A stretch of DNA of 64,000 nucleotides, taken from NCBI RefSeq assembly GCF_003095375.1, contig NZ_QEHR01000001.1, positions 1-64,000 of the forward strand, written 5' to 3'. Origin of the DNA: Marixanthomonas spongiae (GTDB lineage: Bacteria; Bacteroidota; Bacteroidia; Flavobacteriales; Flavobacteriaceae). A model generated the notes under the pieces. That model was not told the DNA's origin. It worked only from the letters and a program-made list of their open reading frames with translations, and did no database searches. Position 1 is the first letter of the stretch. Each line of letters starts with the position of its first letter. Shown here piece by piece: positions 25,647-34,453 of the stretch. The translations under genes were made by a program, and so were the position numbers.

Positions 25647-25775
25647 ATGGCTAAGAAGTTTGAACGTAAAGAAAAGCAAGAGAACCCTACCAATCCCACT
25701 GGAAAACCAAATCAAAAAACCAACGAGGTGGATATTGATGAAAAAACCATTAAAAAACAACAAAATAAAGAATAA
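25647..25775 (+). CDS. Small basic protein upstream of bTHX
   Basis: A 42-residue product (MAKKFERKEKQENPTNP... KKQQNKE), very hydrophilic with no predicted fold. It is too short for most gene finders. Its stop codon overlaps the bTHX start (TAATG, 25773-25777), which argues that it is truly translated and coupled to bTHX. No family is recognised. A ribosome-linked role is a guess from its partner. Confidence 0.6.
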   Translation: MAKKFERKEKQENPTNPTGKPNQKTNEVDIDEKTIKKQQNKE

Positions 25776-25900
25776 TGGGAAAAGGCGATAAAAAAACCAA
25801 ACGAGGTAAAATTGCCATTGGCAGTTACGGAAAATTGCGCCCAAAGAGAGGTAAATTTAAAATAAAGCCCAAAACCGTAAAGGGTACAAAAAACAAGTAA
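25775..25900 (+). CDS. 30S ribosomal protein THX (bTHX)
   Basis: A 41-residue, extremely basic protein that fits a cavity at the top of the 30S head. MGKGDKKTKRGKI and AIGSYGKLRPKRGK match the THX family known from Thermus and many Bacteroidota. It overlaps the small upstream gene by 1 bp and is followed 34 bp later by a perfect hairpin terminator. Confidence 0.9.
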   Translation: MGKGDKKTKRGKIAIGSYGKLRPKRGKFKIKPKTVKGTKNK

Positions 25901-25934
25901 TCGTTTCCCTTTTCCGTTTTACCTTATAAAAATG

Positions 25935-25966
25935 AAAACCCCTTCACGAATTCGTGAAGGGGTTTT
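25935..25966. terminator. Bidirectional terminator, perfect 16-bp inverted repeat
   Basis: 25935-25950 (AAAACCCCTTCACGAA) is the exact reverse complement of 25951-25966. A- and T-runs on either side let it work for both bTHX (plus) and the large T9SS gene (minus). Confidence 0.88.
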
Positions 25967-25991
25967 GCTTTGGTTGGTTATTATGATAGGA

Positions 25992-28900
25992 TTACTTGAT
26001 AATCAATCGTTTTGAAACGCTTGATGTTTCGCTCGTAATCTGTACCACATATACTCCAGTAGCCAATGATGATACATCGATTACCTGCTGGCCTTGCATG
26101 TTGCGAAGGTCATACTGGTTAATCAACTTTCCATTGATGTCATAAATCACTGCATTTTCCAATGCGATGTCAGATTTATTTGAAATGGTAACCTGGCTAT
26201 CTGCTGGGTTAGGATACATTGAGATAGAATTGCTCAAAGAGTTCTCATCTACACCCAATATACTTTCAACAGTCAATTCAAAAGTACACGTACCAACATT
26301 TCCATACTCATCTTCTGCAGTTAATGTAACGGTGTAAACACCATCACCGATCAACTCTCCTGGAGCTGGGTCTTGCGATGTAATGGTTACAGGATTGGTA
26401 CAGTTATCTAAAGCAGAAGCTTCTCCAGTTGCAAAGTAATCTGGTACTTCATAGAACAAGTTACCTTCTCCTGGATCAACAGATTGGTCTTCTGGACACG
26501 TAACTTCTGGTGCCAAGTTATCCACTACATTAAGTTCGGCAGTACAAGACGCTACGTTTCCGCTGGCATCGCTTGCAAAAATGGTAACCGTAAGTGGCGT
26601 ACCAATATCGGCACAGCTTACTTCAGTGATATCTGAAGCCACAGTGGTAATACCACAAGCTTCATCTACATCTTGTATCAAGCTGTTAGGATCGATCGTT
26701 GCTGTACCATCAGGTCCAAGAGCGATGTCGATTGGTGTAATGTCGGTAATTTCATAATCCAACTGGAAGTTGTCAATTCCGGCACCCCAGCCCCAATCGC
26801 CTTCATCATCATAAGTAAAGCGAACTTGGAAATCTGGATTTAGGTAAGGCAACATATCAATCGCGCCTGTGTTGGTAGGATCGGTATCCACATCGACAAA
26901 TAATATTTCTTGCCAAGTGGTTCCGTCCCAAACTTCTACGCTAAGTTCACCTGATCCACCAATTTCTTGTAATGCATAATCAAATGAAATAGAAGCCGTA
27001 TTAGAACCTGTAATGTTATACACAGGAGACAACAACCTAACAAGGTTCACGTTTCCGCTTCCTGCTTCATCATCGTCAAAAATTGCCGCATTGGTTGGGA
27101 AATCACCGCCAATTGGCATATCGCCGCTACCAAAGGTCCAATCATGTGAACCAGCTTCAAGAACTGTACTCCATCCATCAGGGATTGTAGCGCCTTCAAA
27201 TTCTTCCAGTTCCGATACCGGACCTGGGTTACCAGCACACGTAATAATTGGTGCGGTCACATCGATTACATTCACGGTTGCGATACAAGAAGAGAAGTTT
27301 CCGCTATCGTCGGTAACAAATACTTCAACATTGTTCTCACCCAACATAGAGCAGTCAAAACTAACATCGTTATCAACTGGAAGTGGTGCTTCATAATAAA
27401 TATTACCGTTGAATACACGAGCATCGAATGTAGAGCTTCCGAAAGGATACGATTTACCCGAACCTTCCAAGAACTGGATGTTGTCATCCTCTACAAATAC
27501 AGTACCGTTAGCGGTTCCATTTGTGTAGTTCATACCACCAGAAGTGGTTGTGATATAAAACGCTCCAGTATCACCGGCTGCAATGGTTTGACCCAAATCA
27601 AGGTTCAAAGGTGTTGGAAGACCATCACCAGCAGAAGTAACATTCGCAGACCCAATTAAGGTCCAAGCAGATGGGTCTTCTTCAAAACCTTCCCAAGTAC
27701 CTGACTTGTAATATACTTCAATATCATCGGTTGTACCTGTATCCAGGTTAACGTCAAACGAGTTGATCACCACTTCGTTAATGGCAACGATATCGAACAT
27801 GTTTCCGTCCAATCCGTTTCCACCGGCGAAGGTAGTTTCCAAGGTTTCATCGGTAGAACCACCGCCTGTAGCAGGACCACCAACGGTTACGGTGTAACCA
27901 CAAGCTTCGTTAACTGTTTGGATAAGGTCGTCTGCCGGAATCGTTGCGTTTCCGTCTGCATCCAATACAACGTCATAAGGTGGGGAAGTAGACAGCTCAT
28001 AGTTTAATGCAAAATTATCTACACCGGCACCCCAAGCATAACCGCCGTTATCATCGTACGTAAAACGCACTTGGAAGTCTGGGTTTGCATACGGCATCAT
28101 ATCAGTTAATCCAAAAGCTGTTGGATCGGTATCTTCGGTTACAAAAAGAATTTCTTGCCAAGCGGCTCCGTCCCAAACTTCAACGGAAAGTTCACCATCA
28201 CCTACAAAATCCTGTAAGGAATAGTCAAAATCAAGGTCTGCTGAAACTGCGCCAGAGATATCATATACTGGAGATAGCAATCTAACTAAGTTTACAGCCC
28301 CACTACCTGCTGCATCGTCATCAAATATGGCAGCGTTGGTAGGGAAGTCAGCACCTCCTGGCATATCGCCCGAACCAAATGTCCAGTCTTGCGATCCAGA
28401 TTCCAATACGGTTGTCCATCCTGCTGGGATAGTTGCCGCTTCAAATTCTTCTAAAACATTAAATACACCAGGTTCTCCTATACAGGTAATTTCTGGCGCT
28501 ACATTGTCTTCAATGGTTACAGTGGCCGTACAGGTAGAAGAGTTTCCTTCGTCATCTGTTACTGTTAACGTTACGGTATTTTCACCCACGTCGGCACAAG
28601 TAAAGGTATCTTGATCTAAAGAATACGTTGCTATGCCACAGTTATCGGTAGAACCGTTGTCAATATCGGCTGGTGTAATGGAAACCGAATTACCGCCCAT
28701 TAACTCTAAAGTTAGGTCTTGGCATACCGCTTCTGGATTTTCCATATCGGTTACCGTAACGGTAAACTGACAAGTTGCTTCGTTTCCATCGCTATCAGTT
28801 GCTGTGTACTCAACAATAGTATCTCCAGTTGGAAACTGACTTCCGCTTGGAGGCCCCATAGTCTGTACTGCTGTAATCTGGCCATCTTCGGTATCGAATG

Positions 28901-29495
28901 CTATGGCATCTGCAAAGTTTACGATGGCACCACATTCACCTGGGTCGGTATCAGCCATAATATCGGATGGACACACAATTACCGGTGGGTCGCCAATAAT
29001 CTGGGTAACGGTAATGGAGAAAGAGTTAAACACTCCATCGTCACTACCAGGAAAAGTATCATCTATTCTCAATGTCCAGTCGCCGTTAGCATCTTCCCCA
29101 TCAAAAGTGGCAGCAAAAGTACCTCCTTCGGGCTCAAACACACCTGTAAATGGTGCTGAAGCAGCATTGATATCACCTCCGCCATCTTCAAATTGGGTAT
29201 TGGTATAATCATCGCCACTACCTCCATTACTTAAAGACAGAGCTAAACTTGTTCCCACAGGGGATTCTAAATAGATATCCAAATCGCTATCCCAAGTGTG
29301 AGTAAGGTCTATGGTAACATTTTCGATAATAATACCTGCTCCTACGTTGCCCGTTAAAGGCACATTAGCAACAGACAGAACATCGGCAGAACCATCAATG
29401 ACGGCCCCCGTGTTGTCTCCGTTGTACGTTTGGGCATTAACCTGCCATGCAAAGCATGTGACAAGAAATGCCATTAGTAAAGTAATTTTTTTCAT
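25992..29495 (-). CDS. Large multidomain T9SS cargo protein (P-domain, HYR, duplicated modules)
   Basis: A 1167-residue secreted protein with a signal peptide (MKKITLLMAFLVTCFAWQVNAQ). Residues about 22-165 resemble a proprotein-convertase P-domain (THTWDSDLDIYLESP... DGDWTLRIDDT-type motifs). A HYR-like repeat follows (about 170-250; VICPSDIMA, YTATDSDGNEATCQF). Two long modules, about 333-533 and 748-947, are close copies (EFEGATIPDGWSTVLE, DWTFGSGDMP, FPTNAAIFDDD, NLVRLLSPVY). About 210 residues of different beta-rich sequence lie between them. The end carries a type A T9SS sorting domain (SMYPNPADSQVTI, GVYVVQIT, KRLIIK). No protease active site is seen. It is likely a cell-surface adhesin-like protein. 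Confidence 0.88.
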   Translation of the reverse strand: MKKITLLMAFLVTCFAWQVNAQTYNGDNTGAVIDGSADVLSVANVPLTGNVGAGIIIENVTIDLTHTWDSDLDIYLESPVGTSLALSLSNGGSGDDYTNTQFEDGGGDINAASAPFTGVFEPEGGTFAATFDGEDANGDWTLRIDDTFPGSDDGVFNSFSITVTQIIGDPPVIVCPSDIMADTDPGECGAIVNFADAIAFDTEDGQITAVQTMGPPSGSQFPTGDTIVEYTATDSDGNEATCQFTVTVTDMENPEAVCQDLTLELMGGNSVSITPADIDNGSTDNCGIATYSLDQDTFTCADVGENTVTLTVTDDEGNSSTCTATVTIEDNVAPEITCIGEPGVFNVLEEFEAATIPAGWTTVLESGSQDWTFGSGDMPGGADFPTNAAIFDDDAAGSGAVNLVRLLSPVYDISGAVSADLDFDYSLQDFVGDGELSVEVWDGAAWQEILFVTEDTDPTAFGLTDMMPYANPDFQVRFTYDDNGGYAWGAGVDNFALNYELSTSPPYDVVLDADGNATIPADDLIQTVNEACGYTVTVGGPATGGGSTDETLETTFAGGNGLDGNMFDIVAINEVVINSFDVNLDTGTTDDIEVYYKSGTWEGFEEDPSAWTLIGSANVTSAGDGLPTPLNLDLGQTIAAGDTGAFYITTTSGGMNYTNGTANGTVFVEDDNIQFLEGSGKSYPFGSSTFDARVFNGNIYYEAPLPVDNDVSFDCSMLGENNVEVFVTDDSGNFSSCIATVNVIDVTAPIITCAGNPGPVSELEEFEGATIPDGWSTVLEAGSHDWTFGSGDMPIGGDFPTNAAIFDDDEAGSGNVNLVRLLSPVYNITGSNTASISFDYALQEIGGSGELSVEVWDGTTWQEILFVDVDTDPTNTGAIDMLPYLNPDFQVRFTYDDEGDWGWGAGIDNFQLDYEITDITPIDIALGPDGTATIDPNSLIQDVDEACGITTVASDITEVSCADIGTPLTVTIFASDASGNVASCTAELNVVDNLAPEVTCPEDQSVDPGEGNLFYEVPDYFATGEASALDNCTNPVTITSQDPAPGELIGDGVYTVTLTAEDEYGNVGTCTFELTVESILGVDENSLSNSISMYPNPADSQVTISNKSDIALENAVIYDINGKLINQYDLRNMQGQQVIDVSSLATGVYVVQITSETSSVSKRLIIK
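26655..28495. repeat. Intragenic duplication of about 600 bp
   Basis: Within the large T9SS gene, about 26655-27250 and 27895-28495 encode homologous 200-residue modules. The protein copies are close in many stretches but the DNA has drifted, so the duplication is not recent. The ends are approximate. Confidence 0.75.
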
Positions 29496-29947
29496 AAGTC
29501 TTATAAAATTTAATTTAACAGTTAATACTGCGTTAATATACTCAAATTTTATGTTAACAGAAAAGATATTTTTATGCTTTTAATCAATACGTATAAGATT
29601 CTAAAGAAACATACCATTTTAATAGACTGATTTATAAAGACATAAGCGTTTTTAAAAACGTTAAAGAACTTGTGAAATATTTGTGAAATATTTTTTTGAA
29701 GAAAACACCTGTCCCATTGAAACAAACAAGTTATTGACGGTAAGGATTAAAATTGAAAAAAGAAAAAAATGCTACTTTAACACTGAATTTTTGCTGTCAA
29801 TACCGTTTTGGCTTTGCAGTTTGAAAAAACAGTTGAAAATTTTGAATCATAAATAAGAAATCGGGTAGATGAAAAGTGATTTTCACTTTCACCATTGAAA
29901 CAGCTATTTATTTCCACAGAAAAGTTATTATATATTAAGGTATGTTT
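29496..29947. other. AT-rich intergenic region with short repeats
   Basis: No gene is seen in about 450 bp. Bases 29670-29691 are an 11-bp unit (TTGTGAAATAT) repeated twice, one helical turn apart. The palindrome-like GCGTTTTTAAAAACGTT lies at 29646-29662. Both sit 150-200 bp upstream of the T9SS gene start and could be regulator sites. No clear TAnnTTTG box was found for that gene. Confidence 0.4.
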
Positions 29948-30613
29948 TCAATCCTTAAAATAAGGCCCATATTGCAAAACTCGAAAATCAATAGTGGTCA
30001 TTTGGGGGTTATCGGCTTTCATTTTTTTATAGGTTTTTAAACTGCCCACCGCACGGTTTGCCGCCCCCGAAGGTGCCGTAAGTGATACCGTTTTCACGGT
30101 TCTGGAGGTTTCAGGTAATGTAAATTCATGCACTCTTGGCACGGTGTTTTTAATGACTTTTAAAGTAATGCCATATCTTTTGAGTAATTTCCTGAAGAAA
30201 TATTCTGGGCCGTTTTTGCTGTTCCCACCAGTAAACAATAAGGTATCAACCGTAGGATGCTCTTGAAGTATGCGAATTAAATCGCGCAAGCTGGCTTGTT
30301 GCATCCCAATATCGGAAGCACCTACTTTTTCCCGATAGGCGACCGATACCATATCGCAAATGCCGATCCCTTTTTCCCTTAGAAATGCCTTGCGTTCTTT
30401 TATGGCTTTTTCCGTGGTTTCAAAAGAAAGGTCTAAGTCAAAAATTTGGTCTATGATTAGCCATAACTGTCCGTCGCGGCTTCCATAGCAAAAGTCAACG
30501 TCTCCAGGTCTTAACTCCCCCGTACTGAAACGGGGCGGAGGCAATGTCCCTACAATCAATTTTGTAGCGTTTTTAGGGATAAATGGCGGATATGGATGCC
30601 TATGCTCGAACAT
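29948..30613 (-). CDS. Uracil-DNA glycosylase superfamily protein
   Basis: A 221-residue protein with UDG-fold hallmarks: IVGTLPPPRF (about 20-29) in the position of the catalytic water-activating loop and CYGSRDGQLW (about 41-50), which likely contacts the flipped base. A third motif, LLFTGGNSKNG, is near 130. It probably removes damaged or deaminated bases from DNA, though its base preference cannot be read from sequence. Its start overlaps the yaaA stop by 1 bp, so the two are cotranscribed. Confidence 0.78.
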   Translation of the reverse strand: MFEHRHPYPPFIPKNATKLIVGTLPPPRFSTGELRPGDVDFCYGSRDGQLWLIIDQIFDLDLSFETTEKAIKERKAFLREKGIGICDMVSVAYREKVGASDIGMQQASLRDLIRILQEHPTVDTLLFTGGNSKNGPEYFFRKLLKRYGITLKVIKNTVPRVHEFTLPETSRTVKTVSLTAPSGAANRAVGSLKTYKKMKADNPQMTTIDFRVLQYGPYFKD

Positions 30614-31374
30614 TATCTAATAAAAACGGGTTCGTTTTCACTTTCGGTATATTTTTCACTGTATGAATAGCCATCGTAATCAAATCCCATAATGCCATCT
30701 AAAGATTTAACGTTGTTCTCGATTATATAGCGCACCATACTACCCCGCGCCTTTTTGGCGTAAAAAGCAATCACTTTCAACTCGCCATTCTTAAAATCCT
30801 TGAAAACGGGTGAAACGACCGGTACGTTCAACTTTTTGGTGTTGATGGCCTTAAAATATTCATTGCTGGCAAGGTTCACGAAAAGTTCGCCGTCTTTCAG
30901 CTCTTTGTTTAAAGCCTCTGTAAGCGAATCGCCCCAGAATTCATATAAATTTGTTTGGTTTTGTATGTGTAGCTTTGTTCCCATTTCCAGACGGTAGGGC
31001 TGTATCAAATCCAGCGGTTTCAATACACCATACAATCCAGAGAGGATTCGTAACGAGCTTTGTAGATCATCCAATTTCTTTTCCGAAATGGTATAGGCAT
31101 CCAAACCATCGTAAACATCGCCTGCAAAGGCATACACGGCTGGACGGGCATTTTTTTTGTTAAATGGGGTGGTAAACTCTTTATAGCGCTGATAGTTTAA
31201 ATCGGCCAATTTTTCGCTTATGCCCATTAAATCGCGCAGATCTTTCTTGGTCTTCCGTTCCAGTTTTTTGTTAAGGGTTTCGGCTTCTTTCAAAAATTGA
31301 GGTTGTGTAGCTCTTTGGGTGGGTAAATCACTCTCGTAATCCAGTGTTTTGGCAGGGGAAATGACAATTTTCAT
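30613..31374 (-). CDS. yaaA: Peroxide stress protein YaaA
   Basis: A 253-residue member of the YaaA/DUF328 family, which in E. coli limits DNA damage from hydrogen peroxide and iron. [15 protein letters not shown] is the hallmark start. [23 protein letters not shown] and [10 protein letters not shown] are further conserved stretches, and the C-terminal [13 protein letters not shown] is present. It overlaps the glycosylase-like gene by 1 bp, forming a two-gene unit that fits oxidative DNA damage defence. Confidence 0.94.
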   Translation of the reverse strand: MKIVISPAKTLDYESDLPTQRATQPQFLKEAETLNKKLERKTKKDLRDLMGISEKLADLNYQRYKEFTTPFNKKNARPAVYAFAGDVYDGLDAYTISEKKLDDLQSSLRILSGLYGVLKPLDLIQPYRLEMGTKLHIQNQTNLYEFWGDSLTEALNKELKDGELFVNLASNEYFKAINTKKLNVPVVSPVFKDFKNGELKVIAFYAKKARGSMVRYIIENNVKSLDGIMGFDYDGYSYSEKYTESENEPVFIR

Positions 31375-31391
31375 AGTGTTGCGTTTTTATA

Positions 31392-31399
31392 CAAAAATA
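31392..31399 (-). promoter_or_regulatory. -7 box for yaaA
   Basis: TATTTTTG on the minus strand, 17 bases before the yaaA ATG. No OxyR-like site could be recognised by eye. Confidence 0.5.
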
Positions 31400-31553
31400 G
31401 CCTAAATATTGTGGCATAGAAAATAATGGTTACTTATAAAAGCTATGTAACCATTATTGTTTTTTATGATAAACAATGATTAATTCCATATAAGTTAAAA
31501 TAATCGTATATTATTCCTCAAATTATTACAAAAACATTTAAAAAAACACAACA

Positions 31554-33314
31554 ATGAAAAAAGCACTACTCCCTTTTTGTTTGGCAATCCTGTTGAGTTG
31601 CGGCTCTTTGGTTGCACAAACGCAATTAGGTAAAAAAGCCACTTTGAACGAAGATGGAACCCTAGAGGTAGAAACGGTACAACTTCCGGCACATCTATCT
31701 AATCCCACAAACAAACAGCAAGCAAATGAACTGTTCCAGTTTGGCAGGCCTACCAATCCCATAGTAAAAAACACCCGGGGCGTTACCTTGGCAGACCTTG
31801 ATGACGATGGGATTGATGAAATCCTTTACGGAATAGACACCACCCTATTTGCCCTAAAAGGCGATGGAACCATTTTATGGGAAAAAACAGTATTGGGCCC
31901 CATATTGTTACCTCCAACGGTAGCAGACCTCGACGAAGATGGCACCCCTGAAATTATCGTAAACACAGGCTACCCCACCACGGTAGGCCGTATTTATTTG
32001 ATGGACAACACCGGTGCCGACCTGGCTGGCTGGCCTTTGAACTTTAACGACAACTGGATGATTAACGCCCCAGTTGTAGCAGATGTTGACGACAATGGAA
32101 CATTGGACATTATAACGTGCGAACGTGCCGGCAGTGCCGAGGGCTATGTTCACGTCCTTAATTTAGACGGCACACCCATTAACAGCAATTGGCCCGTACA
32201 GACTGATGCTACCCCTGCCTTTACACCATCTATTGGCGATATGGACAATGATGGCAATACTGATGTGGTAATTGCAACGTCTTCTACCGGAATGCGCATT
32301 TACGACAACCAAGGGCAATTGTTCCCTAATTTCCCCTTAGTGGACCCCAATGTGAAATATTCCTACCAATCTCCCATTTTAGCCGATTTGGACGGCGATG
32401 ACGATTTGGAAATCATAGGAAGCAACCACGGGGACGCCCCAGGGTTTTACGTACTGAACCACGACGCTACGTATTATCCCGGCTGGCCGGTTCCGTTAGA
32501 TGGATGGACCTATTCCCCAGCAACAGTGGTCGATCTGGATAGCGATGACGTGTTCGAAATTTTTATGTCGGACCGGGCAACCAGCGGCGATAGCACCCCT
32601 CTCGATGTTATTTACGGCCTTACCCCGGACGGAAACGACCTAAACAACTTTCCCATTGCCAAATACGGCGGTACCGAAGGCGTATTGAGTATCGCAGACA
32701 TCAACAACGATGGTGTTTTTGAAATTATTTTCCCCAGCGTGCTTACCGATGCCAACGGCGATGGATATATTCACGCCTATTCTACAGATGGCAGTGGCGA
32801 AATAGATGGCTTTCCGTTGCGCCCAAGAGGATTTACATTTTTAAACGGAGCCGTAATTGGCGATGTGGATAATGACGGAATGATGGATCTTACCGCAAAC
32901 TCCTATACCCAAACTTTTGGACAAGGCGTTGATTCTACATTTGTAACAACTTACAACTTAAATGTACCGTACGAAGAAAATAAAATCATACGCAATGGTT
33001 ACAAAGGTAAAAACACTAGACAAGGTCTGGTGGTGCCTGAAATTATAACAGGAATTGAAGAATTTTCAAAAGCCTCCATTAATTTAACTCCTAACCCCTC
33101 TAACGGAATATTAAACTTAAACTTGTCGATAGCGCTTGAAAATGCTACCGTCACATTGTACACCATTGATGGAAAACAGGTTTTTTCAGAAGAGCGAAAC
33201 ATTGTTGAAAATGAAACGATAGCATACAATTTTAAGAGTCTTGCCAGCGGATTGTATTTGGTGAACATTTCCAACGGAAAGAAAACGTACACGGCCAAAT
33301 GGGTAAAGAAGTAA
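31554..33314 (+). CDS. T9SS cargo protein with FG-GAP/VCBS-like repeats
   Basis: A 586-residue secreted protein (signal MKKALLPFCLAILLSCGSLVAQ). About eight repeats carry calcium-loop motifs of the type DLDDDGIDE, DLDEDGTPE, DVDDNGTLD, DMDNDGNTD, DLDGDDDLE, DINNDGVFE and DVDNDGMMD, so a seven- or eight-bladed beta propeller is expected over about 60-470. The last 75 residues are a type A T9SS sorting domain (NLTPNPSNGILNL, SGLYLVNIS, TAKWVKK). No enzymatic motif is seen; surface binding is likely. The signal contains LLSCGS, but T9SS cargo usually uses signal peptidase I. Confidence 0.88.
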   Translation: MKKALLPFCLAILLSCGSLVAQTQLGKKATLNEDGTLEVETVQLPAHLSNPTNKQQANELFQFGRPTNPIVKNTRGVTLADLDDDGIDEILYGIDTTLFALKGDGTILWEKTVLGPILLPPTVADLDEDGTPEIIVNTGYPTTVGRIYLMDNTGADLAGWPLNFNDNWMINAPVVADVDDNGTLDIITCERAGSAEGYVHVLNLDGTPINSNWPVQTDATPAFTPSIGDMDNDGNTDVVIATSSTGMRIYDNQGQLFPNFPLVDPNVKYSYQSPILADLDGDDDLEIIGSNHGDAPGFYVLNHDATYYPGWPVPLDGWTYSPATVVDLDSDDVFEIFMSDRATSGDSTPLDVIYGLTPDGNDLNNFPIAKYGGTEGVLSIADINNDGVFEIIFPSVLTDANGDGYIHAYSTDGSGEIDGFPLRPRGFTFLNGAVIGDVDNDGMMDLTANSYTQTFGQGVDSTFVTTYNLNVPYEENKIIRNGYKGKNTRQGLVVPEIITGIEEFSKASINLTPNPSNGILNLNLSIALENATVTLYTIDGKQVFSEERNIVENETIAYNFKSLASGLYLVNISNGKKTYTAKWVKK

Positions 33315-33335
33315 TTTATTTGCCTTGTTAAATTG

Positions 33336-33373
33336 AAAGACCTCAAAGATGTTCGAAAATTTTTGAGGTCTTT
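33336..33373. terminator. Bidirectional terminator between the FG-GAP gene and rluD
   Basis: AAAGACCTCAAAGAT (33336-33350) pairs with ATTTTTGAGGTCTTT (33359-33373). It lies between convergent genes and has T-rich tails on both strands. It is the same hairpin type as the worn copy at 21101-21133. Confidence 0.82.
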
Positions 33374-33391
33374 ATTATTAAGTTACGTTTT

Positions 33392-34453
33392 TTAATCAAT
33401 AACATGTTTGGAATAATTACGCCATTTTTCCAAACAAGCCTCCATATCATCCGGTATTTTAGACTCAAAACGTTTTATTTCGCCGGTGGTAGGATGCACA
33501 AATCCCAAGGTTCTGGCGTGTAGTGCCTGCCTTGGCAATACTTGAAAGCAGTTGTCCACAAACTGTTTGTATTTAGTGAATGTAGTCCCTTTTAAAATTT
33601 TGTCGCCACCATACCGTTCGTCATTAAATAAGGTATGACCTATGTGCTTTAAATGAACCCTAATTTGGTGTGTTCTGCCGGTTTCTAACCTACAGGAAAG
33701 CAAGGTTACATACCCCAACCGCTCCAACACCTTAAAATGGGTAACCGCATGTTTTCCGCGTATTTCATCTTCATCTTCTTCAAAAACGGTATTCTGTAAC
33801 CTGTTTTTTGGGTGACGGCCAATATTGCCTTCAACAGTTCCGGAATCGTCATTAACATTGCCCCAAACCAACGCCACATACTCTCTTTCGGTCGTTTTGT
33901 TAAAGAACTGCTTGGACAGATGTGCCATCGCTTCTTCGGTTTTTGCAATGACCAAAAGTCCGCTGGTGTCTTTATCGATACGGTGTACCAAGCCTGGACG
34001 ATCTTGGCTTTTTTTAGTACCAGATGAACTGGGAAGGTTTTCAAAATGAAACGCAAGTGCATTCACTAAAGTGCCGGTGTAATTGCCATGACCGGGATGC
34101 ACCACCATACCAGCTTCTTTGTTGACAACCAATACATCATCGTCTTCATAAACGATATCAATGGGGATATCTTGGGGGACCAGCAGGTTTTCGTATGGCG
34201 GATGTTCAAATAGTACGGTTACCACATCGCCAGGCTTTACCTTGTAGTTTTGTTTTACCGGGGCGTCGTTTACGTGTATATTTCCGTCTTTGGCCGCTTT
34301 TTGTATTTTATTACGGGTTGCGTTTTCAATGCGGTTCATCAAATATTTGTCCACCCTTAGGGGTTGCTGGCCTTTGTCGGCTACGTAACGGTAATGCTCG
34401 TATAGGTCGTCATTGCCAGAGTTATCAGTATGTTCTTGAGGGTTATCGTTCAT
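33392..34453 (-). CDS. rluD: RluD-family 23S rRNA pseudouridine synthase
   Basis: Converts specific uridines of rRNA to pseudouridine. The N-terminal S4 RNA-binding domain (LRVDKYLMNRIENATRNKIQKA) is followed by the catalytic domain, with the active Asp in HRIDKDTSGLLV and VNKEAGMVVHPG before it. The start MNDNPQEHTDNSG at 34453 overlaps the PASTA gene by 11 bp. A frame opening at 34525 overlaps by 83 bp and adds a Lys/Pro-rich leader. Length is about 353 residues. Which uridines it modifies is not certain, so the RluD name is by family. Confidence 0.9.
   Translation of the reverse strand: MNDNPQEHTDNSGNDDLYEHYRYVADKGQQPLRVDKYLMNRIENATRNKIQKAAKDGNIHVNDAPVKQNYKVKPGDVVTVLFEHPPYENLLVPQDIPIDIVYEDDDVLVVNKEAGMVVHPGHGNYTGTLVNALAFHFENLPSSSGTKKSQDRPGLVHRIDKDTSGLLVIAKTEEAMAHLSKQFFNKTTEREYVALVWGNVNDDSGTVEGNIGRHPKNRLQNTVFEEDEDEIRGKHAVTHFKVLERLGYVTLLSCRLETGRTHQIRVHLKHIGHTLFNDERYGGDKILKGTTFTKYKQFVDNCFQVLPRQALHARTLGFVHPTTGEIKRFESKIPDDMEACLEKWRNYSKHVID

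Noticed and set aside
28719-29159. Plus-strand frame of 146 codons opposite the large T9SS gene
   Set aside because: It is antisense to conserved HYR and P-domain sequence and has no motif or promoter; it is a shadow frame.
25992-29495. Large T9SS protein as a subtilisin-like protease because of its P-domain
   Set aside because: No Asp/His/Ser catalytic motifs of subtilases were seen; the P-domain appears to be a stand-alone adhesion or stability module.
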